The position numbers and the translations under genes were made by a program. This document shows positions 40,163 through 49,149 of a stretch of 64,000 bases of DNA, in pieces; the first letter of the stretch is position 1; the number at the start of each line of letters is the position of its first letter. Where the stretch lies: assembly GCA_052388455.1 (NCBI GenBank), contig JBQTIA010000005.1, positions 26,866 to 90,865 on the forward strand. The letters run 5' to 3'. The notes beneath the pieces are model-generated. The model searched no databases, was not told where the DNA came from, and was given only the letters and a program-made list of their open reading frames with translations. Source of the stretch: CAZSNH01 sp052388455 (lineage in GTDB: Bacteria > Pseudomonadota > Alphaproteobacteria > Rhizobiales > Hyphomicrobiaceae).

Positions 40163-40384
40163 AGCGCAAATGTCGCTGCTCACCTCTGACATCACAGGTC
40201 CGTTCGAGTGTTGAACGGAAGCTGGTATGGCGCGGCGGATAAAGCGTTTCTTCGTGCCATCGGATTCAGGCGCCGTGCTCGTGTCTCTCGGGCGCTGGCG
40301 GGACAATCGATGACACAGAACTGTTGCACCAATGTCATTGATTTGAAATGGAATTATTAGTCCCGACGGGCGTTCTGCCAACAC

Positions 40385-40403
40385 GTCATCGCACGACGAT
40401 GAC
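40385..40403. promoter_or_regulatory. Inverted repeat, candidate operator
   Basis: GTCATCG-CACGA-CGATGAC is a perfect 7-bp inverted repeat with a five-base spacer, 29 bases upstream of the P-loop gene start (40432). It is the size of a dimeric repressor site. No regulator gene is beside it. Confidence 0.35.
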
Positions 40404-40431
40404 TGGCAATGAGCGACCTCGGGAGACAACG

Positions 40432-41517
40432 ATGCAACTGCTCGATTTGGATAGGATCAATAACGCGAAGCGGGCCACGTCAACGCGCCGCATCGACCTC
40501 AAATCGTCCCGTCTCCTGGTCGCGAGTGGTGTTGCGCCGAAGGCGGGGGATCTCGTCCTTGCCCGTGTGATCAGGACCGGACATCACGACGGCGTCGAGG
40601 AACTCTCGGGCCGGCGCAACACACTCTATGCCGGCGACGAGATCCTGGTCTGCTACGGCAACCGGTACGCACCCGACCAGTTCGAAGCCATCGTGCCCGA
40701 ATCGCTCGCACCCTGCCATCTCGTAGCCGCCGGTGGTCTCGCGGGTCGCGCGCTGAGCTGGCACACCTCCATGCGTTCGCCGACGGAGATCGCGCCCGTG
40801 GGCCTGGTCGCCGGTCAGGATGCGAGGGTTCTCAACATCCGCGATTTTCGCGTGCCCATGGTTGCGGCCAACCTCAACATCCCGGTTATTTTCTCGGTCG
40901 GGACGTCGATGAATTCAGGCAAGACGACGACCGCCGCACGCGTCATTCACGGATTGAAGCTCGCCGGATTGAAGGTGGGGGCGGCCAAGATCACCGGAAC
41001 CTCTGCGGGCAAGGACACCTGGCTCATGCGGGATTCGGGCGCCGATCTGGTGCTCGACTTCAATGATGCGGGATTTGCCACCACCTACAAGGAGAGCATT
41101 GCAGACGTCGAGGACGGCGCGTTTCGCATCATGGGGCACCTGCAGGCGAAAAACTGTGACGTTGCAGTTGTCGAGATTGCCGATGGGCTTCTACAGGGCG
41201 AGACCCACGAGCTCCTCCAACGGCCGAGCATCCGTAAGGCCGCCTCGGCCGTGTTGTTCTCCTCGGTCGATTCGATGGGCGCCGTGGGTGGTGCGAGGTG
41301 GCTGCGCGACCTCGGGTATCACGTGCCCGCACTGACGGGAGTGATGACCAACTCGCCCCTGGCAGCGCGAGAGGCATCGGAGGCGACCGGGTTGCCTGTC
41401 ATGACCCTTGCCGCATTGCAGGATCCGCAGCTCATTCTGCCGCTCTTTCCGTTCGCCACCCGGGCGCATCGCGCGCGCGTCCTGGGGGAGGTCGTCGATG
41501 CTGCCCTCTGTGCTTGA
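40432..41517 (+). CDS. P-loop NTPase of unknown function
   Basis: A 361-residue cytosolic protein that I cannot assign to a named family. The N-terminal part (residues 25-110) looks beta-rich (DLVLARVIRTGHHDG, DEILVCYGNRYAPDQ). It is followed by an intact Walker A GTSMNSGKTTTA near residue 165, as in SIMIBI-class enzymes such as MobB, BioD and DUF1611 proteins. Then come KITGTSAGKDTW, DVAVVEIADGLLQGETHELL and a C-terminal ALTGVMTNSPLA...GLPVM region. The ATG at 40432 has GGGAG six bases upstream. It overlaps the next gene by 20 bases, so the two are a unit. Confidence 0.65.
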   Translation: MQLLDLDRINNAKRATSTRRIDLKSSRLLVASGVAPKAGDLVLARVIRTGHHDGVEELSGRRNTLYAGDEILVCYGNRYAPDQFEAIVPESLAPCHLVAAGGLAGRALSWHTSMRSPTEIAPVGLVAGQDARVLNIRDFRVPMVAANLNIPVIFSVGTSMNSGKTTTAARVIHGLKLAGLKVGAAKITGTSAGKDTWLMRDSGADLVLDFNDAGFATTYKESIADVEDGAFRIMGHLQAKNCDVAVVEIADGLLQGETHELLQRPSIRKAASAVLFSSVDSMGAVGGARWLRDLGYHVPALTGVMTNSPLAAREASEATGLPVMTLAALQDPQLILPLFPFATRAHRARVLGEVVDAALCA

Positions 41518-43108
41518 CGGTGTACGCCGCGTTGTCCTGGCGCGGCTCGTTGCCAACGGACTGATACAGTCGGTGACGGGTATCGGCATGGCGCTGACGG
41601 TCGGACGTGTGCTCGAGGGGAGTACGTCCAATTCCGTGCAGGGGCGCGACCTCGCGATACTGGCAGCAGGTGCGGTTGCATTCGTCATGCTGCGGGCGCT
41701 GCAGCGGCGTGATGCCGAGGCGCTGGGCCTCTCCTACATCCATGCGCTCCGGCTTGCCGTCTTCCGACACGCCTGTCGCCTGCCGATGGAGGCGGGCGGA
41801 CCCAGCCTCGGCCCTCTCATCGCCCGCCTCACGAATGATCTCCTCAGTGTAAAGAACTGGGTCAGCTACGGAATCGCCGGTCTCACCGTCGCCGTCACCA
41901 CCGTGACATCGGCACTCTGTTTTCTCGGCTGGCAGCAGAGCCGCCTGGCGATCGCGAGCCTTGCAGGCATAATCATTGCGGCGCTCGCGGCGGCGGCCAC
42001 CTTGCCGGCGCTCGACCGGGCCGTGCGGGCGGCTCGCAGCACGCGCGGACGCCTTGCGAGCAGGATCGGCGAGAAGCTGCTCGGACGCCATGCCATCGAG
42101 GCGCTGGGGCGGACCGACAAAGAGACCTCGAAGCTCGCAATCGTCTCGAACGACTTGACGGAGTTGCTCGTGCGACGGGGACTGCTGAGCGGCGTCTTGA
42201 GAGCAGCGCCTGAAGCGGCACTGCCGATCGCCGTGGCGCTGCTCGGCCTCGGGGCCCTCACGGGTGTGATGCCGCCGGTGGGTGGAAGCGGTGGGCAGGG
42301 GCTCATTGCCTGGGTCTTCGTCATGGGGCTCGTGATGGCTCAATTGCTCGAAGCCGCGCGCTCCTGGGATTACTGGCTGAACTTCCGCCCGGCCATCCAG
42401 CGTGTTCGCGCCATCCTCGAACTGCCGGCCCTGGTCGCCGCGGACGATGCGCGGCCGCTGTCCCAGGCGCCGGAAGCCTTACAGATCGAGCGATCGAGCC
42501 TCGTCGCGCCCGCGGGGAGCGTCCGTCTGCCACCGATCGTGCGGCGTGGCGAGATCGCTTGGGTAACGGGGGGCACGGCGGCCGCGCGGTCGACGGTCCT
42601 TCGATCGCTGGCACGCATGGCGCACCCGATCGGACTCGAGATTCTTATCGATGGTCAGCCCATCGAGCGTGTTGCGCTCTCCGATCTGCGGTCGAGAGTG
42701 GCGCTGGTCTCCCCGGACCTGCCCCTGTTCCGCGGCACGATCGCGGGAAATCTCAAGAAGGCCAAGTCGAACGACTTCGATCTCGACCTGGAGAAGGAAA
42801 TGCTGCGCAGTCTGGGTCTTGCTGACGAGGAGAGCGAAATCGACGCATTGCTGGCCACACCCGTCGGGGAGGGTGGGCGAGGACTGCATCCGGAGCTGGC
42901 GGCACGCGTGCGGCTGCTTCGTGCTCTCATCCGGGGGCCAGCGTTCCTGCTGCTCGACGAGGATCGCATCGCATCCAACCCCGTCCTGATGGAGTGCCTC
43001 GCCGATATCGCCGGACGCCGTCGTATAGGGGTCGTGGTGAGCGCGGCTGACTCGGCAGTTATTGAGAAGTACAGCAAAAGGCTCCAACCGAACTCGTTAC
43101 ATCCATAG
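41498..43108 (+). CDS. ABC-exporter-like protein with degenerate ATP-binding motifs
   Basis: A 536-residue protein with the exporter layout: a transmembrane domain with about five to six helices (residues 10-290) and an NBD-like domain (about 330-536). The motifs are eroded. Walker A is GGTAAARST (Lys to Arg). The Q-loop Gln is missing in VALVSPDLPLF. The signature is GEGGRGLHPE instead of LSGGQ. The H-loop is VVVSAADS without its His. Walker B, FLLLDEDR, keeps Asp-Glu. It may not hydrolyse ATP by itself. It overlaps the P-loop NTPase gene by 20 bases, and GGGGGAG precedes its ATG. The substrate is unknown. Confidence 0.7.
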   Translation: MLPSVLDGVRRVVLARLVANGLIQSVTGIGMALTVGRVLEGSTSNSVQGRDLAILAAGAVAFVMLRALQRRDAEALGLSYIHALRLAVFRHACRLPMEAGGPSLGPLIARLTNDLLSVKNWVSYGIAGLTVAVTTVTSALCFLGWQQSRLAIASLAGIIIAALAAAATLPALDRAVRAARSTRGRLASRIGEKLLGRHAIEALGRTDKETSKLAIVSNDLTELLVRRGLLSGVLRAAPEAALPIAVALLGLGALTGVMPPVGGSGGQGLIAWVFVMGLVMAQLLEAARSWDYWLNFRPAIQRVRAILELPALVAADDARPLSQAPEALQIERSSLVAPAGSVRLPPIVRRGEIAWVTGGTAAARSTVLRSLARMAHPIGLEILIDGQPIERVALSDLRSRVALVSPDLPLFRGTIAGNLKKAKSNDFDLDLEKEMLRSLGLADEESEIDALLATPVGEGGRGLHPELAARVRLLRALIRGPAFLLLDEDRIASNPVLMECLADIAGRRRIGVVVSAADSAVIEKYSKRLQPNSLHP

Positions 43109-43304
43109 CAGCGACAGCTGCGGCGGCGAGCTGGGCAGATGCGGAAAAGTGGTCGGCATGGCCATGCCCAAAGTGCCCATCGGAGCCCTGCGCCGGAGCC
43201 TGGTTGCTGCCCGGACGGCTCGGCGGAACGATTTTTTCGTGTTTTCGCCGCTGCGACGCCAGGCACCTGCCCCGGCGGATGTGGATCGGCTAAGACGTTG
43301 TGCC

Positions 43305-44840
43305 ATGACGTTCGACGACAAACGAAAATCCCGAACTGGTCCAACGCCGCTTGGCGCCGAGGAAAGTGGATACGCGCCCACGCTCGAAGCGCTCGTGCGC
43401 TGGCGGCGCGACGTGCGCCGCTTTCGCCGTGACCCGGTTCCGGCAGAGCTGATCGACCGGCTTCTGCGGCTGGCCGATCTCGCGCCCTCGGTCGGCAACA
43501 TCCAGCCGTGGCGCGTTTTGATGGTCGAGGATGCGCGTCTCCGGACGGCTGTGCGGTCCAACTTCGAGGCGGCTCGTGCGCAATCGGCGGCGATCTATGC
43601 CGATGCCGCACGCGAGCAGTATCTGGCGCTGAAGCTCGCCGGTTTCGACGCGGCGCCGGTGCATCTCGCCGTCTTCTCGGATCGGGGCACGGAGCAGGGT
43701 CGCGGCCTCGGTCGGCAGACCATGCCCGAGACGCTCGACCAGTCCTGCGCCTGTATGATCACCGTGCTCTGGCTCGCCGCGCGCGAAGCCGGGCTCGGGC
43801 TCGGCTGGGTCTCTATCCTCGATCCCGATGCGGTCGGAGCCGCTCTCGGTGCGCCGGAGGGGTGGAAGCTGGTCGGCTATCTGCTGCTCGGCTGGCCGGA
43901 GGAGGAGCATCTCGATCCGGAGTTGGAGCGCCACGGCTGGCAGGGCCGTACGCCGTTCGAGACTCGGGTGTTCGCGGGCGCGGCGAGCGATCGTCCCGCC
44001 GCTCTGATGCCGGTCGGCCGGACGAGAGTCGTCAGCGACGGGCCAGCCGGAAATCCATGCAAAATGGGCTCGATCACGCTGGTCGGCGCCGGCCCTGGCG
44101 ATCCCGATCTCCTCACCGTCAAGGCGGTCCGCGCGCTCGCCCAGGCCGACGCGGTGCTCTATGACGACCTCGTTGCCAAGCCCCTCCTGGCGCTGGTGCG
44201 CAAAGGCGCCGAGCTGATCGACGTGGGCAAGCGCGGCTACCGCGTCTCCTGCAAGCAGCCCGACATCAATGCGCAGCTCGTCGCGCTCGCGCTGGAGGGG
44301 AAACGTGTCGTTCGGCTCAAAGGCGGCGATCCGCTGATCTTCGGCCGCGCGGGTGAGGAGATCGCCGCGGCGCGGGCGGCAGGGATCGCGGTCGAGGTGA
44401 TCCCCGGCATCACCTCGGCACAGGGCGCGGCGGCGAGACTCGGCGTGTCGCTCACCCATCGGGATCACGCGCGGCGTCTGCAATTCATCACGGCGCATGA
44501 TCGGCACGGCCGCCTGCCGCCCGACATCGACTGGTCGGCGGTGGCCGACAGCGCGGCGACGACCGTCGTCTACATGCCGAAGCGCACGCTGCCCGAGCTG
44601 ACCGAGATCGCGATGAGGCGCGGGCTGGCTCCGGAGACGCCGGCCATTGCGGTCGCCAACGCCACCCGCCCCGACGAGCAGGTGATCCTCTCCACCGTTG
44701 GCCGGATTGCCGGCGATCTGCACAGCGATGAGATCGATGGCCCCGTACTGGTGATGATCGGCGAGGCGTTGCGCGAGGCGATGACCGCCGAGCCGAATGC
44801 CGAGGCGGCGCGACGCGCCCTCGAAACGATTACGGCCTGA
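43305..44840 (+). CDS. bluB-cobA: Fused BluB (DMB synthase) and CobA (uroporphyrinogen-III methyltransferase)
   Basis: A 511-residue two-domain protein in one open frame. Residues 20-235 are BluB: RRDVRRFRRDPVP, LAPSVGNIQPWRV, AREQYLALKLAG and LGLGWVSILDP, the flavin-destructase making 5,6-dimethylbenzimidazole. After a linker (about 236-257), residues 258-505 are CobA/SUMT: GSITLVGAGPGDPDLLTVKA, YDDLV, GKRGYRVSCKQ, RLKGGDPLIFGRAGEE and EVIPGITSAQGAAA, which makes precorrin-2. The domains serve opposite ends of B12 synthesis, ligand and ring. The ATG at 43305 fits BluB; the frame upstream is unconserved. I know of no close precedent for this fusion. Confidence 0.9.
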   Translation: MTFDDKRKSRTGPTPLGAEESGYAPTLEALVRWRRDVRRFRRDPVPAELIDRLLRLADLAPSVGNIQPWRVLMVEDARLRTAVRSNFEAARAQSAAIYADAAREQYLALKLAGFDAAPVHLAVFSDRGTEQGRGLGRQTMPETLDQSCACMITVLWLAAREAGLGLGWVSILDPDAVGAALGAPEGWKLVGYLLLGWPEEEHLDPELERHGWQGRTPFETRVFAGAASDRPAALMPVGRTRVVSDGPAGNPCKMGSITLVGAGPGDPDLLTVKAVRALAQADAVLYDDLVAKPLLALVRKGAELIDVGKRGYRVSCKQPDINAQLVALALEGKRVVRLKGGDPLIFGRAGEEIAAARAAGIAVEVIPGITSAQGAAARLGVSLTHRDHARRLQFITAHDRHGRLPPDIDWSAVADSAATTVVYMPKRTLPELTEIAMRRGLAPETPAIAVANATRPDEQVILSTVGRIAGDLHSDEIDGPVLVMIGEALREAMTAEPNAEAARRALETITA

Positions 44841-45849
44841 GCGCTTCGGCCAGCCTGCCGAGCTCCGCCGTCGTTTCGGGAAGTCCGAAGCGCAGCCACG
44901 GCCATTGCGCGAAGGGCCGCACGAGGACGCCTCTTGTGGCGAGACGCTCGAATAGCGCCGGGGCGTCGCTGCATTCAGCGAGGCGGAAGAGGGGCGTGCC
45001 GCCCACGACATCGAGTCCAGCCGAACCGAGCACGCCGTCGAGACGGTGGGCCATGTCTGCCAGCCGGTTGCAGGTCTCGGATCGCCAGGCGACATCGCGG
45101 AGTGCCGTGCGCCCGATCGCGAGGGCCGGACCGGAGACGGGCCAGTCGCTGAGCAGCGGGCGAAGCAGCTTGCCGATCGGATGCGCCGTGATGACGAACC
45201 CGAGCCGCAGGCCCGCAAGCCCGAAGAATTTCCCGAACGAGCGCAGCACGACGGTCGCGGAGAGGTCGGCATCGGGCTCGAGCACGCTCGAGCCCGGAAC
45301 GGCGTCGGCGAACGCTTCATCGACGACCAGCAGTCCGCGATGCGTGGCTGTCCGCTTGGCGAGGTCATGCAACTCGGCGTGTGCCACCATTCGGCCGTCG
45401 GGATTGTTGGGATTGGCCACGACGGCGACGGCGGCGCGCTGCAAGGCATCGACATCCGAGACGCGGCGGACGAGGTGTCCGGCCGCGTTCCAGGCTCGCT
45501 CGTGGCTGGCGTAGGTCGGCGACAGGATCGCGACCTCGCGCGCGAGGTCCACCAGCCGCGGCAGGAGGCGGATCGCGAGATCCGTTCCGGCGACGGGGAT
45601 CACGTCGGAGCCCGGCGGCGCGCGGTAGGCTTCTCGCGCCGCCTCGCACAAACTTGCTATGTCCTCGGGATCGGGGAGGCGTTGCCAGACGGCAGTGTCG
45701 AGGGGCGGCACCGGATAAGGCCAGGGCGAAATGCCGGTCGAGAGATCGAGCCAGGGGCCGGGCGCTTCGGGATAGCGGACCCTGGCCGCGGCGAGGCGAC
45801 CGCCATGCTCGGCGAACGGAGGAACGGATGGGAGTGCGCGTGCAGACAT
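44830..45849 (-). CDS. cobC: Threonine-phosphate decarboxylase-type enzyme CobC
   Basis: A 339-residue fold-type I PLP enzyme (Salmonella CobD equivalent) that supplies the aminopropanol linker of B12. It shows AEHGGRL, LDLSTGISPWPYP, ANPNNPDGR, LLVVDEAFAD and the PLP-binding Lys in RSFGKFFGLAGLRLG. The start at 45849 (MSARALPS) fits the family. Its ATG lies on top of the cbiB ATG on the other strand, as CATG. Its 3' end overlaps bluB-cobA by 11 bases, tail to tail. Confidence 0.92.
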   Translation of the reverse strand: MSARALPSVPPFAEHGGRLAAARVRYPEAPGPWLDLSTGISPWPYPVPPLDTAVWQRLPDPEDIASLCEAAREAYRAPPGSDVIPVAGTDLAIRLLPRLVDLAREVAILSPTYASHERAWNAAGHLVRRVSDVDALQRAAVAVVANPNNPDGRMVAHAELHDLAKRTATHRGLLVVDEAFADAVPGSSVLEPDADLSATVVLRSFGKFFGLAGLRLGFVITAHPIGKLLRPLLSDWPVSGPALAIGRTALRDVAWRSETCNRLADMAHRLDGVLGSAGLDVVGGTPLFRLAECSDAPALFERLATRGVLVRPFAQWPWLRFGLPETTAELGRLAEALRP

Positions 45850-46831
45850 GACGGGGCTCGGGACATCCCTGGTCGTCGCGGTTCTGGCGCTCGGCATCGA
45901 GGCGCTCGCCGGCTATCCGCACGTCCTTTACCGGACGATCGGCCACCCCGTCACCTGGATCGGCGCGCTGATCGGCGCGCTCGACCACCTACTCAACCGC
46001 CCGCAGTGGACCGACCTCGTGCGCCGGATGGTCGGTGTCGCAGCGTTAGCGGTCATCGTGGCGGTCCCAGTGGCGCTCGCGTTTGTATTCGAGCGGTGGG
46101 CGCCGCCGACCTCCCTCGGCTTGCTGGCAACCGCCGTAATCGCCAGCACGCTGGTTGCCAGTCGCAGCCTCTACACGCATGTCCGCGACGTTGCGGCGGC
46201 GCTGGAGGCCGGCGGCGTCGTGGCCGGCCGCTCGGCGGTGTCGAAGATCGTCGGCCGCGATCCCGAAGCGCTCGACGAGCACGGCGTCGCCCGCGCGGCG
46301 ATCGAGAGTCTGGCCGAGAATGCGTCGGATGGCGTGGTGGCGCCGGTATTCTGGCTGGCGCTGCTCGGGCTGCCGGGGCTCGTCGCCTACAAGGCGATCA
46401 ACACCGCCGACAGCATGATCGGGCACCTGACGCCGCGCCATGCGGCTTTCGGGTGGGCGGCGGCGCGGCTCGACGATCTCGTCAACCTGCCGGCCTCGCG
46501 CCTGACCGGGCTGCTGCTCGCGCTCGCAGCGTGCTTCCTCGAAAGGGCCAGCCCGCGCGACGCACTGCGAACCATGCTTCGGGAGGCAGGCAGGCACCGC
46601 TCACCGAATGCCGGCTGGCCGGAAAGCGCCATGGCCGGAGCGCTCGGGCTGAAGCTCGCGGGACCGCGTCAGTATGCCGGCGAGCGGGTCGATGATTCGT
46701 ACATGGGCGACGGTCGCGCCGAGGCCACGGCGGTCGACATCCGGCGTGGGTTGCGGCTGGCGGCGATGGCGTGGGGCATAATGCTTATTGTACTTGCGGG
46801 GCTGGCCCTGCTGGTCAGCGCGCGAGGCTGA
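45848..46831 (+). CDS. cbiB: Adenosylcobinamide-phosphate synthase CbiB (CobD of P. denitrificans)
   Basis: A 327-residue inner-membrane protein that attaches aminopropanol (phosphate) to cobyric acid. Family marks are GYPHVLYRTIGHPVTWIGALI, the ESLAENASDGVVAPVFW motif, YKAINTADSMIGH and WPESAMAGALGLKLAGP, with several membrane helices. Its start codon overlaps that of cobC on the opposite strand by two bases. Its last 17 bases overlap the end of cobQ on the reverse strand. Confidence 0.93.
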   Translation: MTGLGTSLVVAVLALGIEALAGYPHVLYRTIGHPVTWIGALIGALDHLLNRPQWTDLVRRMVGVAALAVIVAVPVALAFVFERWAPPTSLGLLATAVIASTLVASRSLYTHVRDVAAALEAGGVVAGRSAVSKIVGRDPEALDEHGVARAAIESLAENASDGVVAPVFWLALLGLPGLVAYKAINTADSMIGHLTPRHAAFGWAAARLDDLVNLPASRLTGLLLALAACFLERASPRDALRTMLREAGRHRSPNAGWPESAMAGALGLKLAGPRQYAGERVDDSYMGDGRAEATAVDIRRGLRLAAMAWGIMLIVLAGLALLVSARG

Positions 46832-48281
46832 GCAGTTTTTCCAAGTCCAAATGCCGTGCGAGATGATCGGCGAGTGCATCGAGCGTGGCATCGACCATGG
46901 TTTCATAGCTCTCGCCCGACGAGGAGGCGCCGAATTGAGCCAGCAGCGCCGCGCGCGCCGGATCGGCGGTGAAGAGGCCATGCACGTAGCAGCCCGTCAC
47001 GCGGCCATCGGGCGATGTGGCGCCGTCGGGCCGTCCATCTGCGAAATGCAGAACCGGACGTGCCGTGTCCGGTCCCGTCGTGTTTCCGACGTGGATCTCG
47101 TAGCCGGCGAACGGTGCCGCTGAACCGGTGAGGGTGCCGGCGACCTCGGCCACCGTCTTTTCACTCCCGAAGATCGTTTCGACGTCGAGCAGGCCGAGGC
47201 CCTCGATCGCGCGCGCCGGCCCCTCGATGCCGTGCGGATCGGAGATGCTTCGGCCCAGCATCTGATAGCCGCCGCAGAGCCCCACCACGCGCCCGCCCCT
47301 CCGCACGTGCGCGGCGATGTCGATGTCCCATCCGGCCGTGCGCAGGGCGGCGAGGTCGTCGATCGTCGATTTGGAGCCGGGCAGCAGCACGAGGTCGGTG
47401 TCGGCGGGGATTGGGCGGCCGTTCTCGATCAGCAGGACGCTGACCTCCGGCTCGTTGCGCAGCGGATCGAGGTCGTCGAAGTTGGCGATGCGCGGCAGCA
47501 GCGGGACGGCGATTTTAAGCGTTCCGCTTCCCGCTTGCGCCTGGACGAGGTCGCGCAGGCCGAGCGCATCCTCCGCCGGAAGCCTGCGCGCATCCTCGAA
47601 GTAGGGGACGAGGCCGAGCGGCGCCCATCCTGTCATGCTGACAATGGCCGCCATGCCGTCGGCGAACAGCGAGGCGTCGCCGCGTATCTTGTTGACGAGA
47701 AAGCCGGCGATCATCGCGGCGTCATCCGGCGCGACGACGTGCTTCGTGCCGACGAGGCTCGCGATCACACCGCCGCGGTCGATGTCGCCGATCAGGATCA
47801 CCGGCACGTCCGCCGCGCGCGCGAAGCCCATGTTGGCGATGTCGTTGGCGCGGAGGTTGATCTCCGACGCGCTGCCGGCACCTTCGACGAGCACGAGGTC
47901 GTATGCGGCCCTCAGCCGGGCGAAACTGTCGAGCACGGCCGGCATCAGGTCGCGTTTCATATCTTGAAACTCGCGCGCTCGCGCGGAGCCTGTCATCCGG
48001 CCCTGCACGATGATCTGCGCGCCGGTCTCGCTCTGCGGCTTGAGCAGGATGGGGTTCATATGCACGCTCGGCTTCTGCCGCGCGGCGCGGGCTTGCAGCG
48101 CCTGGGCGCGGCCGATCTCGCCGCCGTCCGCCGTTACGGCGGCGTTGTTCGACATGTTCTGAGGCTTGAACGGGGCGACGCGCACGCCGCGGTTCGCCAG
48201 CAGACGGCACAGCCCGGCGACGATCAGCGACTTGCCGACATCCGACCCCGTCCCCATGAACATCAGCGCGCGGGCGGTCAC
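46815..48281 (-). CDS. cobQ: Cobyric acid synthase CobQ (CbiP)
   Basis: A 488-residue glutamine amidotransferase that amidates four side chains of the adenosylated ring. The N-terminal ATP-binding domain shows GTGSDVGKSL, KPQNMSNNAAVT, NPILLKPQ and VEGAGSASEINLR. The C-terminal GATase has LPGSKSTIDDL, the nucleophile loop GLCGGYQMLG (Cys) and CYVHGLF (His). The GTG at 48281 gives the normal start. It is convergent with cbiB, overlapping by 17 bases. Confidence 0.95.
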   Translation of the reverse strand: MTARALMFMGTGSDVGKSLIVAGLCRLLANRGVRVAPFKPQNMSNNAAVTADGGEIGRAQALQARAARQKPSVHMNPILLKPQSETGAQIIVQGRMTGSARAREFQDMKRDLMPAVLDSFARLRAAYDLVLVEGAGSASEINLRANDIANMGFARAADVPVILIGDIDRGGVIASLVGTKHVVAPDDAAMIAGFLVNKIRGDASLFADGMAAIVSMTGWAPLGLVPYFEDARRLPAEDALGLRDLVQAQAGSGTLKIAVPLLPRIANFDDLDPLRNEPEVSVLLIENGRPIPADTDLVLLPGSKSTIDDLAALRTAGWDIDIAAHVRRGGRVVGLCGGYQMLGRSISDPHGIEGPARAIEGLGLLDVETIFGSEKTVAEVAGTLTGSAAPFAGYEIHVGNTTGPDTARPVLHFADGRPDGATSPDGRVTGCYVHGLFTADPARAALLAQFGASSSGESYETMVDATLDALADHLARHLDLEKLLSLAR

Positions 48282-48303
48282 GCAGCACCCGCTAAACTGC
48301 CTC

Positions 48304-48487
48304 CGTCATCCTCGCGCGAGCGCGGGCGGTCGCCCGCGTCATGCTGGAAGCATGCCTCCGGCATGGAGCGCGGGGATCCAGCGCAAGACTCGGCGAAGCC
48401 GGCAAAATTCATGCGTTCTTCGGACGACTCTGGCGCTGGATCCCCGATCTCGCGCGCCGTGAGGGGCGCACTCGATCGAGGATGACG
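48304..48487. repeat. Long palindromic repeat (rhizobial type)
   Basis: Outer arms CGTCATCCTCGCGCGAGCGCG and CGCACTCGATCGAGGATGACG and inner arms GCGGGGATCCAGCGC and GCGCTGGATCCCCG make a nested palindrome about 184 bp long. It fills the gap between cobQ and cobO. The outer sequence recurs at the end of the 23311-23586 repeat. A palindrome ATGCTGGAAGCATGCC/GGCATG also lies inside it. Confidence 0.8.
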
Positions 48488-48516
48488 ATTAGAAAATGAT
48501 CTCTGGAGTTGAGCGA

Positions 48517-49149
48517 TCAAAACTCGATGCCTTCCTGGGCTTTCACGCCGGCGGAGAAGTGGTGCTTGATGGCGGCCATCTCGGTGACGCCGTCGGCCAG
48601 CGCGATCAATTCGGGCTTGGCGTTGCGCCCCGTGACGACGACGTGCAGGCCGCGACGGCGCGCTGCGAGCGTGGCCAGAACTTCTTCGAGCGGCAGGTAA
48701 TCGTAGCGCAGCGCGATGTTCAACTCGTCGAGAATGAGAAGTCGGATCGTCGGGTCGGCCATCAGCTCTTTTGTCTTGTCGAAGGCGCGGCGGGCGGCGG
48801 CGACGTCGCGGGCGCGATCCTGTGTCTCCCAGGTGAAGCCCTCGCCCATGGTGTGCCACGCCACCTGATCGCCGAAGCGGGCGAGCGCATCCTTCTCGCC
48901 GGTGTGCCACGCACCCTTGATGTACTGCACCACGCCGACCCGCCAGCCGTGTCCGAGCGCGCGCAGCACCAGGCCGAACGCCGCCGTCGACTTGCCCTTG
49001 CCGGGGCCGGTGTGGACCAGCAGCACGCCTTTCTCGATGGTTTTTCCTGCGACCTCCGCATCCTGAACGGCCTTGCGCTTGGCCATCTTGGCCTTGTGAC
49101 GCTCGGCCTCGGCCGCATCGTTGTCGGGTGCGTCGTTCAAGCCGGTCAT
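48517..49149 (-). CDS. cobO: Cob(I)yrinic acid a,c-diamide adenosyltransferase CobO
   Basis: A 210-residue CobO/BtuR-type adenosyltransferase that places the adenosyl ligand on cobalt. It has the P-loop HTGPGKGKSTAAFGL (residues 47-61), VVQYIKGAWHTGE, the LLILDELNIALRYDYL strand and VVVTGRNAKPEL. An acidic/Lys-rich tail of about 25 residues at the N-terminus is typical. Its ATG overlaps the cobP stop as ATGA. The last residues KAQEGIEF are conserved. Confidence 0.95.
   Translation of the reverse strand: MTGLNDAPDNDAAEAERHKAKMAKRKAVQDAEVAGKTIEKGVLLVHTGPGKGKSTAAFGLVLRALGHGWRVGVVQYIKGAWHTGEKDALARFGDQVAWHTMGEGFTWETQDRARDVAAARRAFDKTKELMADPTIRLLILDELNIALRYDYLPLEEVLATLAARRRGLHVVVTGRNAKPELIALADGVTEMAAIKHHFSAGVKAQEGIEF

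Noticed and set aside
43109..43304. Possible second cobalamin riboswitch before bluB-cobA
   Set aside because: No B12 box (GCCAGGAGACCTGCC-like) or GGGAAT..GGTG element is present in this gap.
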